Positions 7,939 to 15,111 of a stretch of 17,033 nt of DNA are shown here, piece by piece. The position numbers were made by a program, and so were the translations under genes. Below the pieces are notes generated by a model. That model was not told the DNA's origin and ran no database searches. It was given only the letters and a program-made list of their open reading frames with translations. The stretch comes from DAOMFB01 sp035519355 (GTDB lineage Bacteria > Acidobacteriota > Thermoanaerobaculia > UBA5066). The DNA lies in NCBI GenBank assembly GCA_035519355.1, contig DATIWM010000045.1, positions 1-17,033 of the forward strand, written 5' to 3'. Every line of letters begins with the position of its first letter. Position 1 is the stretch's first letter.

Positions 7939-8655
7939 GTGATCCGCGTCGACGGCCTGGTGAAGGCGTATCGGGACCTGACGGCCGTGGACGGCCTCTC
8001 GTTCGCCGTGGAGCCGGGCCAGGTCCTCGGTCTCGTCGGCCCGAACGGCGCCGGGAAGACGACGACCCTCCGCTGCCTTGCCGGCATCCTGCCGCCGACG
8101 GCGGGACGGATCGAGATCGCGGGTTTCGACCTCGCCCGGAATCCCGTCGACGCGAAGCGCCTCCTCGCCTTCATGCCCGACGAGCCGCGCCTCTTCGACT
8201 ACCTCACGGTGGCCGACCACCTCGCCTTCGCCGCGCGTCTCTACGGCGTGCCGGACGCGGCGGCGCGCTCGGCGGCCCTCCTGTCGGAGCTGGAGCTCTC
8301 GGGCAAGGAGCGGGCGCTGCCGTCGGAACTGTCGCGGGGGATGAAACAGAAGCTCGTCATCGCCTTCGGCCTTCTCCACGAGCCGAAGGTCCTGATCTTC
8401 GACGAGCCCCTCACCGGGATCGACCCGGGCGGCATCCGGCGGATGAAGCAGACGATCGTCGGGCGGGCGAGGGCCGGTGCATCCGTCATCGTCTCCTCCC
8501 ACCTCCTTCACCTCGTCGAGGAGATCTGCGACCGCGTCCTGATCCTCTCGAAGGGTCGGGCCGTCCTTTCGGGAACGCTCGAGGAGATCCGCGCCGGGGC
8601 CGGCGACGCGACGCTCGAGGACGTCTTCCTCCGGGTGACCGAGCCGGGCGCATGA
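7939..8655 (+). CDS. ABC transporter ATP-binding protein
   Basis: A 238-residue ABC ATPase that would power the membrane protein encoded next to it. Walker A is G34-PNGAGKTT, the signature is L131-SRGMKQKL, Walker B is LIFDE with D155 and E156, and the switch histidine is H188 in VSSHLLH. The aromatic A-loop residue is Y11. The SRGMKQKL signature is typical of ATPases paired with ABC-2-type or exporter permeases. The GTG at 7939 gives the usual start VIRVDGLVKAY; longer in-frame extensions would run back through aroC on the other strand and are rejected. GGAG at 7920-7923 lies 15 bases upstream, too far for an ideal ribosome site. The stop overlaps the permease start (ATGA). Substrate unknown; no substrate-binding protein is nearby, which agrees with export rather than uptake. 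Confidence 0.95.
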   Translation: MIRVDGLVKAYRDLTAVDGLSFAVEPGQVLGLVGPNGAGKTTTLRCLAGILPPTAGRIEIAGFDLARNPVDAKRLLAFMPDEPRLFDYLTVADHLAFAARLYGVPDAAARSAALLSELELSGKERALPSELSRGMKQKLVIAFGLLHEPKVLIFDEPLTGIDPGGIRRMKQTIVGRARAGASVIVSSHLLHLVEEICDRVLILSKGRAVLSGTLEEIRAGAGDATLEDVFLRVTEPGA

Positions 8656-10463
8656 GCGCTCCCGGCTCCGCCACCAACGCGCTCGTCTTCTACGCCACCC
8701 GGTCGGCCGGCAACGCCGTCCGGCGGCGGCTAAAACGGCTCACCGAGCCCCGCTACCTGATCGGGCTCGCCGCCGGCCTCGCCTACGTCGGGCTCGTCCT
8801 CGTCCGGCCCGGACGCCCGTCGGCCCGGGCGGCGGCGGCCGGCCCATGGCCCGTGGAGTTCCTCGGCGTGGCGCAGTTGGCGGTGGCGGCCATCCTGCTT
8901 CTCGGCACGGCGCTCCTCTGGATCTTCCGGGGGAGCCAGGCGTCGCTTTCCCTCTCCGAAGGCGAGGCGCAGTTCCTCTTCTCGGCCCCCCTCTCCCGGA
9001 ACGCCGTCGTCCACTTCGCCCTCGTCCGCTCCCAGCTCCGCGTTCTCTCGGGCGTCCTGATCGCCCTTCTCTTCTCCCGGCCCGACTCATGGACCGGGCT
9101 TCTCCGGAGCGCGCTCGCGGGCTGGATCTTCTTTTCCGTCGTGAACCTCCACCTCCTCGGCGTCGGCTTCACGAAGGCGGCGTGGGCGGAGCGTCCCGCC
9201 GGACGGAGGCGGGCGACGAAGGTCGTCGTGACGCTCCTGGCCCTCGCCGCGCTCGCCTTCGTCGTGGCCGCGGGGACGGAGGCGCTCGTCCGCGCCGCCG
9301 GCGCGCCCGCCGGGCGCCGGGGCGTCTCCCCGGTCGCGCTCGAGGGGGCGATCCTGACCGGAACGCTCGGGCGCCCCCTCTTCGCGCTTCTCTACCCGTT
9401 CCGCCTCCTCGTCGCGCCGCTCCTCGCGCCGGGAGCCGGAGTCTTCCTCAGAACGCTTCCCGGGGCCGTCGGGCTCCTCGTCCTCCACTACGTCTGGGTC
9501 CTCGGCACCAACGCCCGCTTCGAGGACGCGACCCTCGCGGGCGCGGCGCGGCGCGCCGCCGAGCGGGGGCGGCGCGAGCGCGGGAACCTCCCGGCGCTCC
9601 CCGGGGAGAGAAAGCGCCACGCCGTTCCGTTCCGCCTTGCGGCCCGGGGACGCCCGGAAGTCGCCATCGTCTGGAAGAACCTCGCCGCCTGGAACCGGAC
9701 GGCGCTCCGGTCCCAGCTTCTCGGCGTCGCGGGCCTCATCGCCGCGCTCTTTCTCGCGGCGGCGCTCCTCCGGCAGCCCGAGGCCGACCAGATCGCCGGC
9801 GTCGTCCTCGTCGTCCTCGGGGTCGTGGGCGTGATCCTCGCGCCGACCATTCCGGCGGGGCTGCGGAACGACCTGCGCGGCGACCTGGAGCAGGCGGACG
9901 TCCTGAAGACGTGGCCGGTCTCGCCGGCGGCGCTCGTCGTGGGCGAGATCCTGGCCCCCCTCTGGATCACGGTCCTGGCTCTCTTCGCGGGCCTCGGCGG
10001 CGCGCTCGCCGTCTCGGCCGGGCGCGCGCTCCGGGGCGCCGGAGGCGTCGCCGGACCCTTCGGCGGACTCGACGCACTCTCGGGACTCGTGCCCGTGGCC
10101 CTCGCCGCCGTCCTGTTCGTTCCGCCGTTTTCGTTGTTGCTCCTCCTCGGGCAGAACGCCGCGACGCTCGCCTTCCCCGCCTGGTTTCCCCCGGGGCAGA
10201 AGCGGGCACGGGGGCTCGAGCAGTTCGGCATCCGCCTCGTCGCCGCCGTCGCGACCGTCGCCCTCCTCGCCATCGCCCTCCTCCCGTCCGGGCTCCTCGT
10301 GGCGCTCGTCCTCCTGCTCGGAGGCAAGGCGCTCGGCCTCTGGGCGCTCCCGCTCTCGGCTCTTCTCGCCTCGCTTCCCGTCTGGGCGGAGGCGGCCGCC
10401 GCCGTCGCCCTCCTCGCGAAGCTCTGGGAGCGCTTCGACCCGTCGCTCGACCTCGGCGCCTGA
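8652..10463 (+). CDS. ABC exporter permease (putative ABC_export-type, 603 aa)
   Basis: A 603-residue integral membrane protein with many hydrophobic segments: about residues 33-52, 70-93, 117-140, 150-170 and 192-214, a pair around 245-290, then a C-terminal set from about 355 to 595. After the first two segments comes SLSLSEGEAQFLFSAPLSR, a cytoplasmic motif I associate with the large 'putative ABC exporter' family, where LSE..-x-FLFPAPLSRR is common. A charged cytoplasmic loop (about 300-350) separates the two membrane halves, so the protein may be an internal duplication that works as a single-chain permease. It starts at the ATGA overlap with the ATPase gene and clearly forms a two-gene operon with it. 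Substrate unknown. It ends 12 bases from the convergent NmrA-like gene, with no obvious terminator hairpin plus T-run. Confidence 0.8.
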   Translation: MSAPGSATNALVFYATRSAGNAVRRRLKRLTEPRYLIGLAAGLAYVGLVLVRPGRPSARAAAAGPWPVEFLGVAQLAVAAILLLGTALLWIFRGSQASLSLSEGEAQFLFSAPLSRNAVVHFALVRSQLRVLSGVLIALLFSRPDSWTGLLRSALAGWIFFSVVNLHLLGVGFTKAAWAERPAGRRRATKVVVTLLALAALAFVVAAGTEALVRAAGAPAGRRGVSPVALEGAILTGTLGRPLFALLYPFRLLVAPLLAPGAGVFLRTLPGAVGLLVLHYVWVLGTNARFEDATLAGAARRAAERGRRERGNLPALPGERKRHAVPFRLAARGRPEVAIVWKNLAAWNRTALRSQLLGVAGLIAALFLAAALLRQPEADQIAGVVLVVLGVVGVILAPTIPAGLRNDLRGDLEQADVLKTWPVSPAALVVGEILAPLWITVLALFAGLGGALAVSAGRALRGAGGVAGPFGGLDALSGLVPVALAAVLFVPPFSLLLLLGQNAATLAFPAWFPPGQKRARGLEQFGIRLVAAVATVALLAIALLPSGLLVALVLLLGGKALGLWALPLSALLASLPVWAEAAAAVALLAKLWERFDPSLDLGA

Positions 10464-10475
10464 GACGGCGCTTGT

Positions 10476-11426
10476 CTACTCGAGCGGGATCCGGCTGGCG
10501 TTCGTCTGCAGCCAGACCTCGAAGGACTGGAGCGCCGGGTTGAGGGACCGGGAGAACTCGACGCTCCGGGACTTGCCGAAATAGTCGGCGAAGTCGCGGT
10601 AGAACTGGAACATGTTGCCGAGGTCCTCGGCGCCCGGGAACCCGAAGCCGCGGTAGACCTCGGGCGGGACGTCGTTGTACGACACCTCCCGTCCGAGCGC
10701 CTTCGTCAGGCCCGCGGCCATCTCCGCTCCGGTCAGGTGCCCGCCCGCGATGCCCACCGTCTTCCCGATGAACTCGTTCCCCTTCCGGAAGATTCCGTAG
10801 GCGCAGCGTCCGATGTCCCCGGCAGCGATTCCCGCGAGCTTCCGGTCCCCCATCGGAAGGGTGAGTGCGAGCTTCCCGTCAGGTCCCTTCTTCGGACCCG
10901 ACCCGAAGAAGATGAAGTTGTCCCAATAGAACGTCGTGAGAAGGTACGTCGTCGGAACCCCTTCCGCCACGAAGAACCGGTTGGACTCCCCCTTGGCGTC
11001 GAAGTGCGGAACCTTGTAGCTCCCGAGGAGCGTCGGCATCCGGTCGTCGTCGAGCGGCACCCAGAGGCGCGTGTCCTCCAGCGTCGACCAGATCGCATGG
11101 GAAACGCCGGCCCGGTTCGCCGCCTTCGCCATCGCCGCAGCCTGCGCCCTCTCCCGGTCGGGCGAGAAATGGTCCCAGAAGAAGGTGACGCAGTAAGCGC
11201 CGTGCACACCGCGAAACGCCGACTCGAGGCTCGCTTCGTCGTCCACGTTCGCGGCCACGACCTGGGCACCGAGCCGCGCCAGCTCCCTCGCCTTGTCCGA
11301 GTTGACGTTCCGCGTCAGGGCCCGGGCGACGAAGCCGCCGGACGGGTCGCCCTGGATGGCCCGGACGAGACCACTCCCCTGGGCGCCCGTGGCCCCCACC
11401 ACCGCGATGATCTTCCGCTCGGCCAT
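10476..11426 (-). CDS. NmrA/HSCARG-like NAD(P)-binding protein
   Basis: A 316-residue atypical short-chain dehydrogenase fold. The Rossmann motif is G11-ATGAQG17. T38-R39-N follows strand 2, where an Arg usually prefers the NADP 2'-phosphate. The sequence tracks human NMRAL1/HSCARG along its length: WSTLEDTR, VPHFDAKGESNRFF (141-152), GVPTTYLLTTFYWDN, GPDGKLALTLPMGD, GFPGAEDLGNMFQFY (261-275) and a terminal RSLNPALQSFEVWL. HSCARG and NmrA act as redox sensors that bind NADP(H) rather than as classical dehydrogenases; no YxxxK catalytic pair stands out here. The ATG at 11426 has a clean GGAGG at 11433-11437 with a 6-base spacer, so I choose it over the open frame upstream. It lies downstream of the heme operon and GNAT gene on the same strand, but 94 bases away with its own possible promoter. 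Confidence 0.9.
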   Translation of the reverse strand: MAERKIIAVVGATGAQGSGLVRAIQGDPSGGFVARALTRNVNSDKARELARLGAQVVAANVDDEASLESAFRGVHGAYCVTFFWDHFSPDRERAQAAAMAKAANRAGVSHAIWSTLEDTRLWVPLDDDRMPTLLGSYKVPHFDAKGESNRFFVAEGVPTTYLLTTFYWDNFIFFGSGPKKGPDGKLALTLPMGDRKLAGIAAGDIGRCAYGIFRKGNEFIGKTVGIAGGHLTGAEMAAGLTKALGREVSYNDVPPEVYRGFGFPGAEDLGNMFQFYRDFADYFGKSRSVEFSRSLNPALQSFEVWLQTNASRIPLE

Positions 11427-11432
11427 GGCCGC

Positions 11433-11437
11433 CCTCC
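11433..11437 (-). promoter_or_regulatory. Shine-Dalgarno of the NmrA-like gene
   Basis: GGAGG on the minus strand, inside GGGAGGG, sits 6 bases before the ATG at 11426. It is the strongest ribosome-binding site in the window and decides the start of the NmrA-like gene. Confidence 0.75.
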
Positions 11438-11445
11438 CGTCTCCC

Positions 11446-11467
11446 GCCCGTTCCGGCGGGAGCGGGC
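11446..11467 (-). other. Hairpin between the GNAT and NmrA-like genes
   Basis: GCCCGTTCC-GGCG-GGAGCGGGC as written on the plus strand: a 9-bp inverted repeat with one G-T pair and a 4-base loop. In minus-strand RNA the odd pair is a C-A mismatch. No T-run follows on either side, so it is not a clear intrinsic terminator. It lies between the end of the heme/GNAT operon and the NmrA-like start, where it could mark a transcript boundary or the 5' end of the NmrA leader. Confidence 0.35.
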
Positions 11468-11469
11468 GA

Positions 11470-11497
11470 ACGATACCGCGCTGCGAAGCCGTCGCAA
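11470..11497 (-). promoter_or_regulatory. Possible sigma-70-type promoter of the NmrA-like gene, with inverted repeat
   Basis: On the minus strand, TTGCGA (11497-11492) and TATCGT (11475-11470) are separated by 16 bases, each matching 4 of 6 consensus positions. An inverted repeat TGCGA-AGCCG-TCGCA (11482-11496) overlaps the -35 and spacer, as an operator might. This is the longest gap in the window (11427-11520), and the rest of it holds only the hairpin and ribosome site. Support is by pattern only. Confidence 0.35.
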
Positions 11498-11520
11498 AGG
11501 GCACCCGGGGCCGGGTCGGG

Positions 11521-12060
11521 TCAGCCGCCGCGCCGGCGAAGGGCGTCCGCGCGGGTGATCGCGTACAGGAGGAGATCACCGACCCGTCCTTCCTTGACGA
11601 CGGCGCTCCGGAGCCGCCCCTCGAGGACCCATCCCGCTTTCTCGAGGACCCGGATCGACGCGGGGTTGTCGTCGAACGGCGTGGCGAAGAGCCGGGTGAA
11701 GTCGAAGGCCCGGAACGCGTAGACCGTCAGGGATTCCAGCGATCTCGTGGCGAGGCCCCGGCCCCAGACGGCCCGGCCGAGCCAGTAACCGACCTCGGCC
11801 GAGACGCGGTCCACGTCGGTGCCCGGAATGAGGCCGATGCCGCCCACGGGCGCTCCGCAGTCCTCGATGACGAAGTGCTCCGGCGGGTCGTGCGTGGCCG
11901 TGAAAGCGATCCACTCCTCCGCGTCCCGCCGCGTGTACGGGCGCGGGAAGCGGTCCCTCAGATGGCGCCAGACCTCGTAATCGTCCGCATGCCGGGCGAT
12001 CGCCTCCTCGTCCCCGGGGCGGAACGGCCGCAGCGGCGGGTCCGGCGGGAGGACGGCCAT
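11521..12060 (-). CDS. GNAT-family (RimJ/RimL-type) N-acetyltransferase
   Basis: A 179-residue GNAT acetyltransferase that moves acetyl from acetyl-CoA to an amine, often a protein N-terminus or small molecule in this subgroup; the target is not known. The N-terminal LRPFRPGDEEAIARHADD leads into the fold. The acetyl-CoA loop is in VGYWLGRAVWGRGLAT (90-105), and N132-PASIRVLEKAGW is the typical RimL-type helix and turn. The ATG at 12060 is preceded by GAGG at 12069-12072, 8 bases away, which overlaps the hemL stop codon. Only 10 bases separate the two genes, so it probably shares the heme operon transcript. No known heme role for such an enzyme can be claimed from sequence. Confidence 0.92.
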   Translation of the reverse strand: MAVLPPDPPLRPFRPGDEEAIARHADDYEVWRHLRDRFPRPYTRRDAEEWIAFTATHDPPEHFVIEDCGAPVGGIGLIPGTDVDRVSAEVGYWLGRAVWGRGLATRSLESLTVYAFRAFDFTRLFATPFDDNPASIRVLEKAGWVLEGRLRSAVVKEGRVGDLLLYAITRADALRRRGG

Positions 12061-12070
12061 CCGGCCCCCC

Positions 12071-13399
12071 TCAGCCGGAGAGCCCGAACGCCTCGGCGAG
12101 GGCCGCGCGATGCGCCTTGAGCGTCGCGGCGATCTCTTTTGGCCCGTGCGCGGTCGACACGAACATCGCTTCGAACGGAGCGGGAGCCACGAAGACGCCG
12201 TGCCGCCGCATCGCGTGGAACCAGCGCCGGAAGGCCTCCAGGTCCGACCGCTTCGCGTCGTCGAAATTCTCGACCGGGCCCGGCGTGAAGAACGGCGTCA
12301 GGATCGAGCCGATCCGGTTGATCGTGATCCGTCCGGCGACCCCCAGATCTTTCGTGACGCGCGTCAGGCCGCGCTCGAGAGAGGCCGCCGTCTTTTCGAG
12401 CTTCGCGTAGACGGCGGGCGTCAACGCGTCGACCATCGCCTTCCCCGCCGCCATCGCGAGGGGGTTTCCGGAGAGGGTCCCGGCCTGGTAGACGGCGCCG
12501 TCCGGCGCCACCTGCGCCATCAGGTCCGCCCGCCCCCCGTAAGCGCCCACCGGAAGCCCGCCGCCCAGGATCTTTCCGAGGCAGGTCAGGTCCGGCCGGA
12601 GGCCGAAGAGCTCCTGCGCGCCCCCTCTTGCCAGGCGGAAGCCCGTGATCACCTCGTCGAAGAGAACGAGCGCCCCGTCGCGCCGCGCGAGCTCCATGAG
12701 GCCCGCGAGGAACCCGGGCTTCGGGAGGACCACGCCCATGTTCGCGGCCACGGGCTCGACCACGATGACGGCGATCCGCCGCGGGTGGGCCGCCAAGAGC
12801 CGTCCGACGGAGTCGAGGTCGTTGTAGCGGGCCGTGACCGTGAGGCCGGCGAGCGGCTCCGGCACGCCGGGCGAGCCCGGGATGCCGAGCGTCGCGAGCC
12901 CCGAGCCGGCCGCGACGAGGAACGAGTCGGCGTGCCCGTGATATCCCCCCGCGAACTTCAGGACGAGGTCCCGTCCCGTCGCCGCCCGGGCCAGGCGGAT
13001 GGCGGACATCGCGGCCTCCGTCCCGGACGACACGAAGCGGACCCTTTCCATCGAGGGAAACGCCTTCGTCACGCGCTCGGACAGCTCGACCTCGCCCCGC
13101 GTCGGCGCGCCATACGACGTGCCCCTCGGAAGGGCTTTCCGGATGGCCGACATCACCCCCTTCGGGGCGTGGCCGAAGACGAGCGGCCCGTACGACATCA
13201 CGTAGTCGACGTAACGGTTGCCGTCCGCGTCGACGAGGATCGCTCCCTTCGCCTTCTTGACGAAGAACGGCTCGCCGCCGACCGAGGCGAAGGAGCGGAC
13301 GGGCGACGAGACGCCGCCGGGCATCCGCTTCTTCCCACGTTCAAAGAGGGCGTGGGACTGCGCCGTCCGGAGGACGCGCGGCGTCTTCACGCCAGCCAT
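12071..13399 (-). CDS. hemL: Glutamate-1-semialdehyde 2,1-aminomutase
   Basis: HemL turns glutamate-1-semialdehyde into 5-aminolevulinate, the second step of the C5 heme pathway after HemA. The 442-residue length is normal. Visible are F16-class-III aminotransferase features: the N-terminal MPGGVSSPVRSF (26-37), SSGTEAAM (124-131) for phosphate binding, YHGHAD (153-158), LFDEVITGFR with D248 at the pyridine nitrogen, and the Schiff-base lysine K276 in CLGKILGGGLPVGAYGG. The ATG at 13399 has AAGGA at 13409-13413 with a 9-base spacer and lies inside the end of hemB (13-base overlap). It is cytoplasmic and requires PLP/PMP. With hemA in the same operon it shows that 5-aminolevulinate is made from glutamyl-tRNA and not by the glycine/succinyl-CoA route. 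Confidence 0.97.
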   Translation of the reverse strand: MAGVKTPRVLRTAQSHALFERGKKRMPGGVSSPVRSFASVGGEPFFVKKAKGAILVDADGNRYVDYVMSYGPLVFGHAPKGVMSAIRKALPRGTSYGAPTRGEVELSERVTKAFPSMERVRFVSSGTEAAMSAIRLARAATGRDLVLKFAGGYHGHADSFLVAAGSGLATLGIPGSPGVPEPLAGLTVTARYNDLDSVGRLLAAHPRRIAVIVVEPVAANMGVVLPKPGFLAGLMELARRDGALVLFDEVITGFRLARGGAQELFGLRPDLTCLGKILGGGLPVGAYGGRADLMAQVAPDGAVYQAGTLSGNPLAMAAGKAMVDALTPAVYAKLEKTAASLERGLTRVTKDLGVAGRITINRIGSILTPFFTPGPVENFDDAKRSDLEAFRRWFHAMRRHGVFVAPAPFEAMFVSTAHGPKEIAATLKAHRAALAEAFGLSG

Positions 13400-14358
13400 T
13401 CGGACGCTTCCTTCGCATGGTAGGTCAGGATCAGGTCGGCGCCGGCGCGCCGGATCGAGGTGAGGATCTCCAGGGTCACGCGCTTGCCGTCGATCCAGCC
13501 GTTCCGCTCGGCGGCCTTCACCATCGCATATTCGCCCGAGACGTTGTAGGCCGCGAGCGGCACGTTCGTGGCTTCCTTCACCGCCCGGACGACGTCGAGG
13601 TAGGCCATCGCGGGCTTGACCATGACGAGGTCGGCCCCCTCCTCGATGTCGGAGAGGACCTCCTTGACGGCCTCGCGGACGTTGGCCGGGTCCATCTGGT
13701 AGGCGCGCCGGTCCCCGAAGGAGGGCGTCGACTCGGCCGCCTCGCGGAAGGGGCCGTAGAAGCCCGAGGCGTACTTCGCCGCGTAGGCGAGGATCGGGAC
13801 GCTCGTAAAGCCGCCGCGGTCGAGCGCCGTCCGGATCGCGGCAACGCGTCCGTCCATCATGTCCGACGGGGCGACGACGTCGGCCCCGGCCTGTGCGTGG
13901 GCCAGCGCCTCGGCCGCGAGGATCTCGAGCGTCGGGTCGTTGTCGACGGTCTCGCCCTTCAGGACGCCGCAGTGGCCGTGGTCGGTGTACTCGCAGAGGC
14001 AGACGTCCGTCATCACGACCGTCCCCGGGCTCTCCGCCTTGATGGCTCGCACGGCGCGGCAGACCGGCCCGCCCGGGTCGGCCGACGAGGTTCCTCGCGC
14101 GTCCTTCCCGTCCGGGATGCCGAAGAGGATCACGGACTTCACGCCGAGGGAAAAGAGCGCCTTCGCGTCCTTCGCCGCGAGCTCGGGAGAGGTCCGGTCC
14201 ACGCCCGGCATCGACGGGACCGGCTGGCGGATCCCTTCTCCGGGCACGACGAAGAGCGGCGCGATGAAGTCGGACGGCGCGAGGCTCGTCTCGCGGACCA
14301 TCTCGCGAAGCGACTCGGTGAGGCGGAGGCGGCGGTACCGGTGCGTGGGAAAGCTCAT
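13387..14358 (-). CDS. hemB: Delta-aminolevulinic acid dehydratase (porphobilinogen synthase), zinc type
   Basis: HemB condenses two 5-aminolevulinates into porphobilinogen. The 323-residue length is standard. The metal loop D118-VCLCEYTDHGHCG carries three cysteines, C120, C122 and C130, as in zinc-dependent enzymes; magnesium-only forms lose these. The two Schiff-base lysines are K195 (ILAYAAKYASGFYGPF) and K248 (LVMVKPAMAYLDV). SFGDRRAYQMDP (213-224) and YNVSGEYAMVKAA (271-283) are also conserved. The ATG at 14358 starts the standard MSFPTHRYRRLRLTE and shares an ATGA overlap with the hemD stop; AAGGAG lies about 14 bases upstream. The gene runs 13 bases into hemL. Tight overlaps on both sides argue for coupled translation in one operon. 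Confidence 0.97.
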   Translation of the reverse strand: MSFPTHRYRRLRLTESLREMVRETSLAPSDFIAPLFVVPGEGIRQPVPSMPGVDRTSPELAAKDAKALFSLGVKSVILFGIPDGKDARGTSSADPGGPVCRAVRAIKAESPGTVVMTDVCLCEYTDHGHCGVLKGETVDNDPTLEILAAEALAHAQAGADVVAPSDMMDGRVAAIRTALDRGGFTSVPILAYAAKYASGFYGPFREAAESTPSFGDRRAYQMDPANVREAVKEVLSDIEEGADLVMVKPAMAYLDVVRAVKEATNVPLAAYNVSGEYAMVKAAERNGWIDGKRVTLEILTSIRRAGADLILTYHAKEASEWLA

Positions 14359-15101
14359 GGCGTTCTCGCAGGCTCCTTCCGGAGGAGGTCGATCAGGTCG
14401 GCGAAACGGGCCCGCCCCGGGACGGCCGGAGCCCCGATGCCGCGGACCGAAACGGCGCGGGCCGTCTCGGGCCCGAGCACGCCCCATCTTACCGGGGGAA
14501 GGGCCTCCGGTGCCGGGTCGCCGAGCCAGGAGAGGAAGACCTCGAGCGCCGCGACCGATCCGACCGCGACGGCCCCGAACCCGCCGCCCCGGAACGCCGA
14601 CAGCAGCTCGCGCTCGGACGAAGAAAGAGACCAGGCCGGACGCAACCGCTTCTCGTAGACGACGGGGGCGGTCACGAGAGCCCCGAGAGAAGAGAGTTCT
14701 TCGAGGGGCCCGGCGTCGGCGTCCGACCCGCGCGGCCAGAGGATGCGCAGGCCGGAGAGCCCGCCCGGGGATTCTCTTAGAAGGTGGAGAACGCCTGCGG
14801 CACCCGGCGAGCCAGGTACGACGACGTCTCGCGCACCGGCACGCCGCAATTCACGGGCGGATTCCTCCCCCACAGCGAGAACCTCGATGAATTCCCTTTC
14901 GAAGAAAAGGGGGTCGAGCATTTCCACGGTCACCTTCGACGAGACGACGAGTCGCGCGCCCCGCGCGTCGAAGGCGAGCGTCTCGGCGATCCCCGCCGGG
15001 ACCGGGAGGACTTCGTGCGTCGTCAGGAGGGCGACGTCGGGCCCGGACGCCTCCGGCGGGAGGTCCGAGCCGCCCGAGCGGAGGACGAGGATCCGGCGCA
15101 T
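14355..15101 (-). CDS. hemD: Uroporphyrinogen-III synthase
   Basis: HemD closes the linear tetrapyrrole made by HemC into uroporphyrinogen III, flipping ring D. At 248 residues it is family-sized. HemD sequences diverge strongly, and this call rests on weak motifs plus context: MRRILVLRSG, the first-domain RLVVSSKVTVEM, PVVYEKRLRP between domains (usual VYxT), GFGAVAVGSVAALEVFLSWL in the second domain (usual TSxSAVxxF), and a terminal VLGPETARAVSVRGIG followed by ARFADLIDLL. The ATG at 15101 lies 10 bases after the hemC stop without a clear ribosome site. It sits exactly between hemC and hemB, which makes the assignment firm. Its TGA overlaps the hemB ATG. Confidence 0.9.
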   Translation of the reverse strand: MRRILVLRSGGSDLPPEASGPDVALLTTHEVLPVPAGIAETLAFDARGARLVVSSKVTVEMLDPLFFEREFIEVLAVGEESARELRRAGARDVVVPGSPGAAGVLHLLRESPGGLSGLRILWPRGSDADAGPLEELSSLGALVTAPVVYEKRLRPAWSLSSSERELLSAFRGGGFGAVAVGSVAALEVFLSWLGDPAPEALPPVRWGVLGPETARAVSVRGIGAPAVPGRARFADLIDLLRKEPARTP

Positions 15102-15111
15102 GAGCGGCGGG

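Noticed and set aside
7915..8511. Upstream extension of aroC antisense to the ABC ATPase
   Set aside because: Chorismate synthase starts with MPRLGLVTAGESHG at 7914; the extra sequence is charged shadow translation of the ATPase gene.
8846..10543. Second plus-strand frame inside the permease gene
   Set aside because: Arg/Pro/Gly-rich shadow frame with no hydrophobic or conserved segments; the permease frame has the membrane segments and family motif.
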